The notes under the pieces are model-generated. The model had not been told where the DNA came from. It was given only the letters and a program-made list of their open reading frames with translations, and ran no database searches. A stretch of DNA of 64,000 nt from Methylobacterium sp. 10 (GTDB taxonomy: Bacteria; Pseudomonadota; Alphaproteobacteria; Rhizobiales; Beijerinckiaceae): assembly GCF_000519085.1 (NCBI RefSeq), contig NZ_KI912577.1:2712632-2776631 (forward strand), read 5' to 3'. The translations under genes were made by a program, and so were the position numbers. Shown here piece after piece: positions 16,858-23,306 of the stretch; within the stretch, counting starts at the first letter, position 1, and the number at the start of each line of letters is the position of its first letter.

Positions 16858-17928
16858 CTACGCGGCTTCCTGTAGGTCTTCCCAGGAATGAAACTCGGAA
16901 CCTAAGAGGCTGTCCCCGGCCAGAGCGAGCGAACCACCTATCGGTGTTTCGCAGGTCGCCTGTCCGGTTCCAAATGGATTTTCTCCCCTATAAATCTGTC
17001 CCGCCGAAAACACGACAACCGACAGGGGCGAAACGAGAACGGCTTCTTGATCGGCACGGATCGCAGCCTGTGCCAACTCCTCCAGGCGGCGTTCGACGGT
17101 ACGCATAGACACGTCCCCGAACATTTCGATGAACTCACCTCTCGCATGCCGGGCCTTGTCGCTATTCTCGCGCGACGTTGATCCTTGTGCCGCCCGCTTC
17201 GCTTTCTTGCTAAGGCGGTCGCGTTCCTTTTGATCGGAGGCAAGCTGCTTCGAATTGCGGTCAACGGCGCAAAGCGAATTGACCCCGTAAGCAATACGCT
17301 TGGCGTTCTTCAGGCTGAAGTGGCGGGCGAGTTCGTCCGACGTAGGGATACCCCCTTCGGCAATCTCGCGAACGGATAGGACGCTGGCCTCTTGAGCGAG
17401 GAACCACGCTTCATCGTGCTCCTCGACAAGACGGGGAACCCATAGACGCGCCCATTCGATTGAGTTGATAGGCTTGTCGGTCGAGGCATTGGCGGCACGG
17501 CGTGCGGCCATGAGCAAGAGCGCCGGTTCGAAGTAAACGATACCGTCGTCCGTGTCGCAGGGGCCGTTATGCTCCCCTTCGATCATCCGCTCGATGTCTT
17601 TGATGTGAAGGTTGCACAAGCTGAGCAGCTTTCCCGCCTTGGCACCCTTCGGGCGGCGAGCAATCGAGATGCCTTGCCATGCCCGGTCGCCGTTGCGAAC
17701 CTCGTACCCGGCCACGAAGGTGCGCTCCCCCTTGAGGGACGCGGCATAGACCGTCGTTAGTACATCATCATGGGAGAGCGACTTAGGGTCGTCGCCCATG
17801 GTGCGCGAAGTGATGCGCTTGGCGCTCTTCCGCTCGATGCGGTCCCGCTGATTTGGGGGGCGAATCGAGGGATGAAGAGCTTGCGCAGCGCTATGTGAAT
17901 CGTTATAACATTTCTGTACGGTGTTCAA
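16858..17928 (-). CDS. Large hypothetical protein of the element, possible DNA-binding protein (356 aa)
   Basis: No family is recognised. The first 45 residues look poorly folded, then a globular region (about 50-190) with FVAGYEVRNGDRAW and a hydrophobic helix FEPALLLMAARRAAN. Residues about 195-300 are highly charged and contain two helix-turn-helix-like stretches: IPTSDELARHFSLKNAKRIAY and MRTVERRLEELAQAA. This would suit a replication or regulatory protein. The gene starts 12 bases after a 13-bp inverted repeat. The TTG at 17928 is the longest start; ATG at 17799 is an alternative. It is the largest non-structural gene of the right half. Confidence 0.55.
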   Translation of the reverse strand: MNTVQKCYNDSHSAAQALHPSIRPPNQRDRIERKSAKRITSRTMGDDPKSLSHDDVLTTVYAASLKGERTFVAGYEVRNGDRAWQGISIARRPKGAKAGKLLSLCNLHIKDIERMIEGEHNGPCDTDDGIVYFEPALLLMAARRAANASTDKPINSIEWARLWVPRLVEEHDEAWFLAQEASVLSVREIAEGGIPTSDELARHFSLKNAKRIAYGVNSLCAVDRNSKQLASDQKERDRLSKKAKRAAQGSTSRENSDKARHARGEFIEMFGDVSMRTVERRLEELAQAAIRADQEAVLVSPLSVVVFSAGQIYRGENPFGTGQATCETPIGGSLALAGDSLLGSEFHSWEDLQEAA

Positions 17929-17940
17929 TTCTCATTGCAG

Positions 17941-17987
17941 CCACCGTAGCGCTCGCTGACCCGCCAAGATCGAAAGCGCTACGGTGG
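17941..17987. repeat. 13-bp perfect inverted repeat beside the 356-aa gene
   Basis: CCACCGTAGCGCT (17941-17953) and AGCGCTACGGTGG (17975-17987) are perfect reverse complements separated by 21 bases. The repeat lies 12 bases upstream of the 356-aa gene. It could be an operator, a leader hairpin or a replication-protein site of the element. Confidence 0.6.
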
Positions 17988-18104
17988 TGGTTGCCCCCTT
18001 GATTATGGGGAGGATTGAACTTTTCTGTTGCGTCCGCATCGACCATTCGTTACCCTCCCTTTGTGATTAGAATTCCGTGTCGGAACCATTTCCGAAACGT
18101 TAAC

Positions 18105-18190
18105 GTTCTATAGGACTTGTGTCCCGTCTGCAATATGCAGGCGCTTGCATATACGTGCCCCGGTCTCCTTCATGGATGCCGGGTTTTTTC
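18105..18190 (+). ncRNA. Candidate small RNA
   Basis: The segment has a perfect 7-bp hairpin (ATATGCA 18133-18139, loop GGCGCT, TGCATAT 18146-18152) followed by a 10-position stem with one mismatch between CCCGGTCTCC and GGATGCCGGG, then TTTTTT (18184-18189). This is a standard rho-independent terminator, and no protein gene ends before it on this strand. A TATAGG -10-like box lies near 18110, but no good -35 was found. The 5' end is therefore a guess. Confidence 0.45.
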
Positions 18191-18505
18191 ATGCCCGGTC
18201 ACTGTAATAATGTTACATTCCTTTTGTGGTGGTCAGCGAAGGCATGCGACAGGCCCAACCCCATCCCCCTTCATTCCATCACCACACTTACACAGCCCCA
18301 TCCCCCCTACGGAGCCGACGCATTTGAACGCTGTGTCACCCTCCACATGCTCCAATCCGAGACCACCGAAATTCGATTAATCCGACCACGAAACCGAATT
18401 GATTCGATTTACCGACCATTTTTCCGGGATTTATTCGGGCATTTCCAAAGGGGGGTTTTCCGCTCAGGCGTGAGAACCACCGCGAGGCATGTCCGTTTCC
18501 CCCTC

Positions 18506-18736
18506 ATGAGATCGATCCTAACCGCCGGGTGTCTCGTCATCCTCGCTGTCCCAGCCTTGGGGCAGGTGCCCATCCCCCGTGATGGAAACAGGCCGTGCCC
18601 ACATGGGTACGTCGGATCAGGGAGCTTCTGTTCCCCGATCTCGGACCGGTCGAGAGCGGCCATCCCTAAGCCAAGGGGCGGGGTTTGCCCTCACGGGTGG
18701 ACTGCATCGGGGTCTGCCTGCATCTCGACCCGCTAG
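18506..18736 (+). CDS. Small secreted protein with two CPHG repeats (76 aa)
   Basis: The ATG at 18506 gives a signal peptide (hydrophobic core LTAGCLVILAVPALG) with likely cleavage before QVPIP. The mature part holds two copies of a 12-residue unit: CPHGYVGSGSFC and CPHGWTASGSAC, joined by a short basic linker. The paired cysteines probably form disulphides. Small secreted proteins with this kind of repeat are familiar in Methylobacteriaceae as unnamed families, but no role is known to me. A longer upstream start at 18119 would run through the small-RNA candidate and is not supported. Confidence 0.6.
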   Translation: MRSILTAGCLVILAVPALGQVPIPRDGNRPCPHGYVGSGSFCSPISDRSRAAIPKPRGGVCPHGWTASGSACISTR

Positions 18737-18806
18737 GAGCCACACAGCAAGGCGCAGGAAGGCCGTCGGAGAGATCGGCGGCATTCCCCCTGCCAGGATC
18801 GTTCGG

Positions 18807-18822
18807 AGGCCGTCAGCGGGCC
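18807..18822. repeat. 16-bp direct repeat, copy 1
   Basis: AGGCCGTCAGCGGGCC occurs here and again at 19193-19208. Both copies touch the 3' end of a minus-strand gene, and each is preceded by a similar GGATC-N-TT element. The pair may mark a small duplicated or inserted cassette. Confidence 0.5.
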
Positions 18823-19065
18823 TTAGAATGGGATGCCTGACTTCGCGTTGTGCTGAAGGCGAAGGTGTTTCGTTACTTCGGGGAAGTCACGCTCAAGATA
18901 GGATTCGATGGCTTTGTACTCTGCATATAGGTCGTCAGGCCCTTCAAAGATTGAGTGTTCACGCTCTATCATTGCAGCAAACAGAAATTCGACAACGAAC
19001 AAATCACTGTTCAATTCTGCGATGCCTTTGGCGTCTGACCCGTAATATGAACTCAAAATAGACAT
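18823..19065 (-). CDS. Small hypothetical protein (80 aa)
   Basis: The product is not recognised. It is acidic and helical, with FVVEFLFAAMIEREHSIFE in the middle and an aromatic-rich DDLYAEYKAIESYLERDFPE segment. No signal peptide or cysteine is present. The gene is framed by the two copies of a 16-bp repeat (18807-18822 and 19193-19208), the first abutting its stop codon. Lower GC than its surroundings suggests a separate origin. Confidence 0.5.
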   Translation of the reverse strand: MSILSSYYGSDAKGIAELNSDLFVVEFLFAAMIEREHSIFEGPDDLYAEYKAIESYLERDFPEVTKHLRLQHNAKSGIPF

Positions 19066-19192
19066 AGCTTCTCCGGTGCGCCGAATGCGCGGTTGATCGT
19101 CGTGTGGGCTGGGATGGCCGCTCAGGCTCCTAGGATGCCTCAGGAACGGCTACGGGTGGATCAGGCGCAAGGCCGGCGCCCGGATCATTGCT

Positions 19193-19208
19193 AGGCCGTC
19201 AGCGGGCC
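19193..19208. repeat. 16-bp direct repeat, copy 2
   Basis: Identical to 18807-18822. This copy overlaps the last codons of the DUF3102 gene, so the repeat may be the scar of a duplication that brought in the 80-aa gene between the copies. Confidence 0.5.
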
Positions 19209-20038
19209 GCGTGGCGTCGATTCTTATTCTGCTTCATCGCGAAGAATTCGGCCTTACGCATCGCCCGGTCATCCATGACGACGCTGCTAACGTCCTCCGG
19301 CACAGTCTGAGACCGTTCCAGTTCCGGCGGCGCAGGCGGCGGCGGTGGTGCCAGGGCCGCGCGGACCTTTTCCGCAACGTCGCTGTAGGAGTAGACCTTC
19401 CCCATAGCTTCGCAGAACCGTTCCGCGTCGTCCCCTAAACGGGCAACGATCATCCGAACGACAATCCCCTCTGCTTGCTCCCACTCAGCCTTGCGGGCGG
19501 CATCCTCAGCGGCGTAGTCTTGTTTCCGCTTGGCTTCGCGTGCTTCACGAGCCTTGCGCTTTTTCTCCTCGGCGGCTTGGACTTCGGGTGTAAGAGCAGA
19601 TTCCCGCTTGGCTGAATCGGTGACGGATTTGATATCCGTCAGCGTGACGCTTTCGCCTGCAACGATCTTTGCGATGAGGGACTCGCGAACCGGCTCCGGC
19701 ACTGTACGGGCCGATACCGCATAGACCACCGTCTTCGGGACACGGTGCGCCGTCAAAGCTTCAATCTTGTCGCCGAAGTGAACAGCGGCGGACATGGACC
19801 GCTCTATCGCACGCTTGGACCATCCCAGGCTCAAACCGAATTCAGCCTCGCACCACGCTTCGAACTGGCCGTGATGCAGCTTGGCCTTTACTGCAAGCAG
19901 GTCGCGACCGTTGTGGATGTAGGCGACAAAGCCATCCTTGATCGCCCACTCACGGCCACGGATGCGTTCCGCGATGTCTGCGAAGTCAGCGGGCTCGGCC
20001 CGGATGACGGCGGGAAGGTTGATGATGTCCGTCCCCAT
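19199..20038 (-). CDS. DUF3102-family protein of the mobile element (279 aa)
   Basis: Residues about 35-85 match the DUF3102 pattern: HNGRDLLAVKAKLHHGQFEAWCEAEFGLS followed by KRAIERSM. A long charged coiled coil (about 145-195, EEKKRKAREAREAKRKQD) and a Pro-rich linker near 235 follow. DUF3102 proteins are common next to integrases and plasmid genes and are thought to act in DNA maintenance, but no activity is established. The ATG at 20038 overlaps the stop of the upstream 63-aa gene (TGATG); a GTG one codon earlier is possible. Confidence 0.75.
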   Translation of the reverse strand: MGTDIINLPAVIRAEPADFADIAERIRGREWAIKDGFVAYIHNGRDLLAVKAKLHHGQFEAWCEAEFGLSLGWSKRAIERSMSAAVHFGDKIEALTAHRVPKTVVYAVSARTVPEPVRESLIAKIVAGESVTLTDIKSVTDSAKRESALTPEVQAAEEKKRKAREAREAKRKQDYAAEDAARKAEWEQAEGIVVRMIVARLGDDAERFCEAMGKVYSYSDVAEKVRAALAPPPPPAPPELERSQTVPEDVSSVVMDDRAMRKAEFFAMKQNKNRRHAAR

Positions 20039-20229
20039 CACGCGGCCTCCATCGTTTGCGACAGAGCGGCCCGGCCTGCCTCAGTCACGACTGGCTTCGA
20101 ACCAGAGCCGTGACCGATCACACGAATCAAACCGGCGCGCTGAAGGGCCGTGTACTTCTGCCCTGGAACTAGGCGACCCTCCGCGACCAAGCGTAGGGCA
20201 CCGACGATGTTGAGATGCGGACGGTTCAT
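20038..20229 (-). CDS. Small hypothetical protein, probable winged-helix fold (63 aa)
   Basis: From ATG at 20229 the peptide reads MNRPHLNIVGALRLVAEGRL and continues with LQRAGLIRVIG and PVVTEAGRAALSQ. The helix, glycine turn and short strands look like a small winged helix, as in phage regulators, but no family can be named. Its start overlaps the stop of the AlpA-like gene (TGATG) and its stop overlaps the start of the DUF3102 gene in the same way. The three genes are therefore one coupled unit. Confidence 0.55.
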   Translation of the reverse strand: MNRPHLNIVGALRLVAEGRLVPGQKYTALQRAGLIRVIGHGSGSKPVVTEAGRAALSQTMEAA

Positions 20230-20465
20230 CACGCGGCCCTCATCGTCTCGGCCAGCGTCAGCGGGCGATGAACGGGAATGGCGGACAGCCACGCCTCTGC
20301 ATCGTCCCGCGTAATCATCGTGCGGCCACCGATGCGGCGGGCGATCAAGCGGCCCTCGCCAATCTCGCGATAGGTTCGGGTACGGCTGATCCCGTAAGCG
20401 GCCATGAACTCGGCCACGGTGTAAAATCGCTTTGCCAGAGCGGTATCGGTCTCTGTCTTCATCAT
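20229..20465 (-). CDS. AlpA/excisionase-type helix-turn-helix regulator (78 aa)
   Basis: The motif FYTVAEFMAAYGISRTRTYREIGEGRLIARRIGGRTMITRDD is the MerR-type excisionase helix-turn-helix with its wing; only the first part is needed to see it. The ATG at 20465 follows a GGGG-rich ribosome binding site. It leads a three-gene unit (AlpA-like, 63 aa, DUF3102). In P4-like elements AlpA controls the integrase and excision. A perfect palindrome lies about 80 bases upstream, where an operator would be expected. Confidence 0.82.
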   Translation of the reverse strand: MMKTETDTALAKRFYTVAEFMAAYGISRTRTYREIGEGRLIARRIGGRTMITRDDAEAWLSAIPVHRPLTLAETMRAA

Positions 20466-20542
20466 TGTCCCCTGCAACGGAATGGGATGCACAGGGACGA
20501 AATCGGCCTTTGGGTTTCCGCGTAATAGATCACCGTCTATTT

Positions 20543-20554
20543 CCGGGATCCCGG
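20543..20554. promoter_or_regulatory. 12-bp perfect palindrome upstream of the AlpA-like gene
   Basis: CCGGGATCCCGG is a perfect 12-base palindrome with no loop, lying between the end of the 129-aa gene and the start of the AlpA-like gene. It is placed to act as an operator for the AlpA-like unit. A chance GC-rich palindrome cannot be excluded. Confidence 0.35.
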
Positions 20555-20571
20555 TTTTTACGTTGGCATTT

Positions 20572-20961
20572 TCAGGGATCGAAAACGGCAGTGAAAGCGG
20601 CCTGAGCCGCCTTATGCCTTGTCTTCAGCGTTTTGGCGCAAACTGGCGGCACGCCAAGCCATTCAAAAAAATCAGGATTCTTGGCGAGGTACTCCGCTGC
20701 ACCAGAGGGTGACCGGCGGCGGGATGGAGATGATGGATCGTTCATGATCCCTTGAAATGAGCAGGCAAGCATGACGAGCTTGTCAGTCGTCCAAACCGGC
20801 TTCCGTCCCGGCTTTCCCATCAACTTCTCCGTTGGCAAATCTGCATCCGGCAACAAGCGAAGCGCCAACGCCTTCCAGTCGCCGGGTGGAATGCCGGGTC
20901 CGTATTTGGCAAAAAGGCGACCTTCAAAATCGTCTTGGGTTTCATCCTTCGGGATCAGCAT
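20572..20961 (-). CDS. Hypothetical protein downstream of the integrase (129 aa)
   Basis: The ATG at 20961 lies just after the integrase stop (TAG-CC-ATG) and follows a GGAGG sequence inside the integrase end, so the two are co-transcribed. The product is mostly helical, with KPGRKPVWTTDKLVMLACSFQGIM and a C-terminal ARRH-like basic helix (AKTLKTRHKAAQAAF). The pattern GRKPVW-T...L resembles the start of helix-turn-helix recombination partners, but no family is named. It is short and unique to the element's right end. Confidence 0.55.
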   Translation of the reverse strand: MLIPKDETQDDFEGRLFAKYGPGIPPGDWKALALRLLPDADLPTEKLMGKPGRKPVWTTDKLVMLACSFQGIMNDPSSPSRRRSPSGAAEYLAKNPDFFEWLGVPPVCAKTLKTRHKAAQAAFTAVFDP

Positions 20962-20963
20962 GG

Positions 20964-22151
20964 CTACGCCTCCACCATGGCGCGAGACGACACGAAATCG
21001 GCCCATGCGTCCATCAGAACGCGACGTTTCTCCAAGGCGTCCCCTCGCCGATAAGCAAGCTCCGTTGCATCGCCGACAGAGTGCGCCAAGGCCGCTTCGG
21101 CGACCTCACGCGGGAAAGTCGTTTCCTCGCCTGTCCAGTCCCGAAAGCTGGAGCGGAAACCGTGCGGGGTCGTGCTGACACCCATGCGGGTCATCAGGGC
21201 GTCAAAGGCGGCGTTGCTGAATGGCCGGTCTGCCCGGAAGGAAGGAAAGACGAACTCGCCCCGCCGCAACGGTTCAACGGTGTCGAGGATGGCGCGGGCG
21301 CGAGCACTCAATGGGACACGATGAATACGGCCTGCCTTCATGCGCTCAGCCGGGACCGTCCAGACCTTCGCTCCGCGATCTATCTCAGACCACCGGCATC
21401 CGGTGATCTCGCTGACACGCCCAGCCGTGAGGATGAGAAATTCCAGGGCCAGGGCGGAAACAGCCTCGCGGGTTCGCAGTTCGGACACGAAACCCGGAAC
21501 ATCGGCATAGGGGAGGGCGGCATGATGGCCGCGTGTGAGCCGCTGACGCTTGGGGAGAAGCTGGTCGAGATGTGAGCGCCACCGTGCGGGATTCTCGCCG
21601 GAGCGGAGGTTCTTCGCCTTGGCGGCATCTAGCACCCGCTCGATACGGCCACGGACCCGCGATGCCGTCTCCGGCTTGGTGGTCCATATCGGCGACAGGA
21701 CGGCGATGATGTCGTTCGTCTCGATAGCGGCGACGGGCTTGGCTCGCAGCGCAGGCGCGTAGGTCTTGAGTGTGGATGACCACTGCGCCGCGTGCTTCGC
21801 GTTGCGGAAGCCCTTGCATAGCTCCGGGATCAGTTCATCGGCGAAGGCACCGAACGTGACGGGGGCGGCAGTCTTGGCGCTGGCCTTCCGCCGCGTGTCC
21901 AAGGGGTCGATACCATCCGCGAGCAACCGGCGGGCTTCGTCCCGGCGACGGCGTGCATCCGCCAGGGAGACCACCGTGGCCGATCCAAGACCCATCTCCC
22001 GCTGCTTGCCGCCGAAGCGATAGATCATGATCCAGCGGCGGGCTCCCGTGGGATCGACAACGAGATAGAGACCCGCGCCATCACCGAAACGGCCCGGTCC
22101 CGGTACCGTTTGCACCGTCCGTACGGTGAGCTTGTTGACCTCTCTCGCCAT
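20964..22151 (-). CDS. Tyrosine integrase of the P4/DUF4102 type (395 aa)
   Basis: The N-terminal arm-binding DUF4102 domain (RFGDGAGLYLVVDPTGARRW, LGSATVVSLADARRRRDEAR) is followed by the core-binding domain and the catalytic domain. Catalytic residues are visible as Arg in LTAGRVSEITGCRW, HGFRSSFRDW, the LAHS histidine and the tyrosine in ELAYRRG. ATG at 22151 gives a normal length; a TTG at 22163 adds four residues. It starts 144 bases from the tRNA-Ser attachment site and should insert and excise the element between 2025 and 22310. It is intact, unlike the integrase at 258-1950. Confidence 0.95.
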   Translation of the reverse strand: MAREVNKLTVRTVQTVPGPGRFGDGAGLYLVVDPTGARRWIMIYRFGGKQREMGLGSATVVSLADARRRRDEARRLLADGIDPLDTRRKASAKTAAPVTFGAFADELIPELCKGFRNAKHAAQWSSTLKTYAPALRAKPVAAIETNDIIAVLSPIWTTKPETASRVRGRIERVLDAAKAKNLRSGENPARWRSHLDQLLPKRQRLTRGHHAALPYADVPGFVSELRTREAVSALALEFLILTAGRVSEITGCRWSEIDRGAKVWTVPAERMKAGRIHRVPLSARARAILDTVEPLRRGEFVFPSFRADRPFSNAAFDALMTRMGVSTTPHGFRSSFRDWTGEETTFPREVAEAALAHSVGDATELAYRRGDALEKRRVLMDAWADFVSSRAMVEA

Positions 22152-22294
22152 GTGTCCGCCCAACCCCCAGCATGTACCCCAGCACGAAGCGGAGCATCAG
22201 GTGGGTTGGATTGGAACAGGGTCAACCCCGTCAGGGCGAAAAGCTCAATGCTTTCAACGGCCCGGATACCGTATGGAACGGCTTGGAATGGGGT

Positions 22295-22310
22295 AATGGC
22301 GGAGACGGAG
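22295..22310. repeat. Right attachment-site repeat in the tRNA-Ser gene
   Basis: AATGGCGGAGACGGAG covers the CCA end and acceptor arm of tRNA-Ser and is repeated at 2025-2040. Insertion at this point keeps the tRNA gene complete. Confidence 0.9.
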
Positions 22311-22388
22311 GGATTCGAACCCTCGATACCCCTTTCGGGGTATGCTCATTTAGCAAACGAGTGCCTTCAGCCGCTCGGCCACGTCTCC
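22297..22388 (-). tRNA. tRNA-Ser (anticodon GCU)
   Basis: The minus strand folds as a class II tRNA: acceptor GGAGACG paired with CGTCTCC, CCA encoded at the end, D arm GGCCGAGCGGCTGAAGGC, anticodon loop TTGCTAA, a long variable arm (CATACCCCGAAAGGGGTA) and T loop GGTTCGAATCC. The 92-base length fits serine tRNAs. It is the integration target of the island. Confidence 0.97.
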
Positions 22389-22400
22389 GTAGGGGTGGCT

Positions 22401-23231
22401 CTAGAATTTCGCGTCGGACGGGTCAACCCGCTTCGCGGGTTCGATAGGCGGCAATGGGGTGGAAATCAGTGCGCTGCGCCGTTCGTAGTGCTTGGCGACC
22501 CTGAGATGGCGGGAGATCGCGTAGTTCGCGGCGGTCAGGAAGCCGTAGACGCCCCTCACGAAATGGCGACGGCCGATATAGGCCTTGAGGAAATTCAGCG
22601 GCAGTTCGACGAAGATACGCCACGTGGGAATCGTGACGCCGCGGGCTTCGAGGTCCCGGGCCTGCTGATCGGAGTAGCGGTTGAGCTTGTCGAGCTGATC
22701 GCCGAGCGAGCGCACGGAAAAGTGGTGGATGACCCCCGTCACTCGTCCGACGCTGGCGCCGGGATCGAGCTCCACCCGGTCATGGACGGGGGACGGCGAG
22801 TAGCGGCCCCGATCCTTGCGGTAGAGGCGGACGGGATGAAGGGCATAGGCCCAGGGATGCGGCTTGACCTCGCCGGGGAAGATCTCCGCGATAGCGATGC
22901 GGTAGGCCGGATGGACGGGCTCGCCGGCGACGAACAGGGCCCGGATGGCGTCGGACAGGTCGGGAGGCACCACCTCGTCCGCATCGAGGTTCAGGAGCCA
23001 GTCGTGACGGCAGACGGTTTCGGCGAAACGCTTCTGCGGGCCGTAGCCGGACCAGTCGTTGTGGATCACCCGCGCGCCGAGGGAGACCGCCAGGGCCTGC
23101 GTTCCATCGGTGGAGCCGGAATCGACCACCACGAGGTCGTCGGTCAGGTCGCGGACCGCGCGGATGGTCGCGCCGATCCGGTCGGCTTCGTTGAAGGCGA
23201 TGAGGAAGATCGAGAGCGGCGGCGCGGACAT
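22401..23231 (-). CDS. Family 2 glycosyltransferase, WaaE/KdtX-like (276 aa)
   Basis: The protein starts with the GT2 fold signature LSIFLIAFNEADRIGATI and VVDSGSTDGT, and has the metal-binding NLDADEVV near residue 82. The PVRLYRKDRGRY and VHDRVEL segments are typical of the WaaE/KdtX group, which adds glucose to lipopolysaccharide core heptose. The C-terminal half ends in a membrane-associated basic helix (FLKAYIGRRHFVRGVYGF). It is inferred to act at the inner membrane on core sugar; the exact sugar is not known. It lies 13 bases from the tRNA-Ser 5' end and is the first chromosomal gene after the island. Confidence 0.88.
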   Translation of the reverse strand: MSAPPLSIFLIAFNEADRIGATIRAVRDLTDDLVVVDSGSTDGTQALAVSLGARVIHNDWSGYGPQKRFAETVCRHDWLLNLDADEVVPPDLSDAIRALFVAGEPVHPAYRIAIAEIFPGEVKPHPWAYALHPVRLYRKDRGRYSPSPVHDRVELDPGASVGRVTGVIHHFSVRSLGDQLDKLNRYSDQQARDLEARGVTIPTWRIFVELPLNFLKAYIGRRHFVRGVYGFLTAANYAISRHLRVAKHYERRSALISTPLPPIEPAKRVDPSDAKF

Positions 23232-23306
23232 GGTCAGGGCTCTACGATATCGGCCAGGCCGGCCGATACCCCTTTCTCAGACAGGGACGCGAGAGCGACC
23301 TCGACC

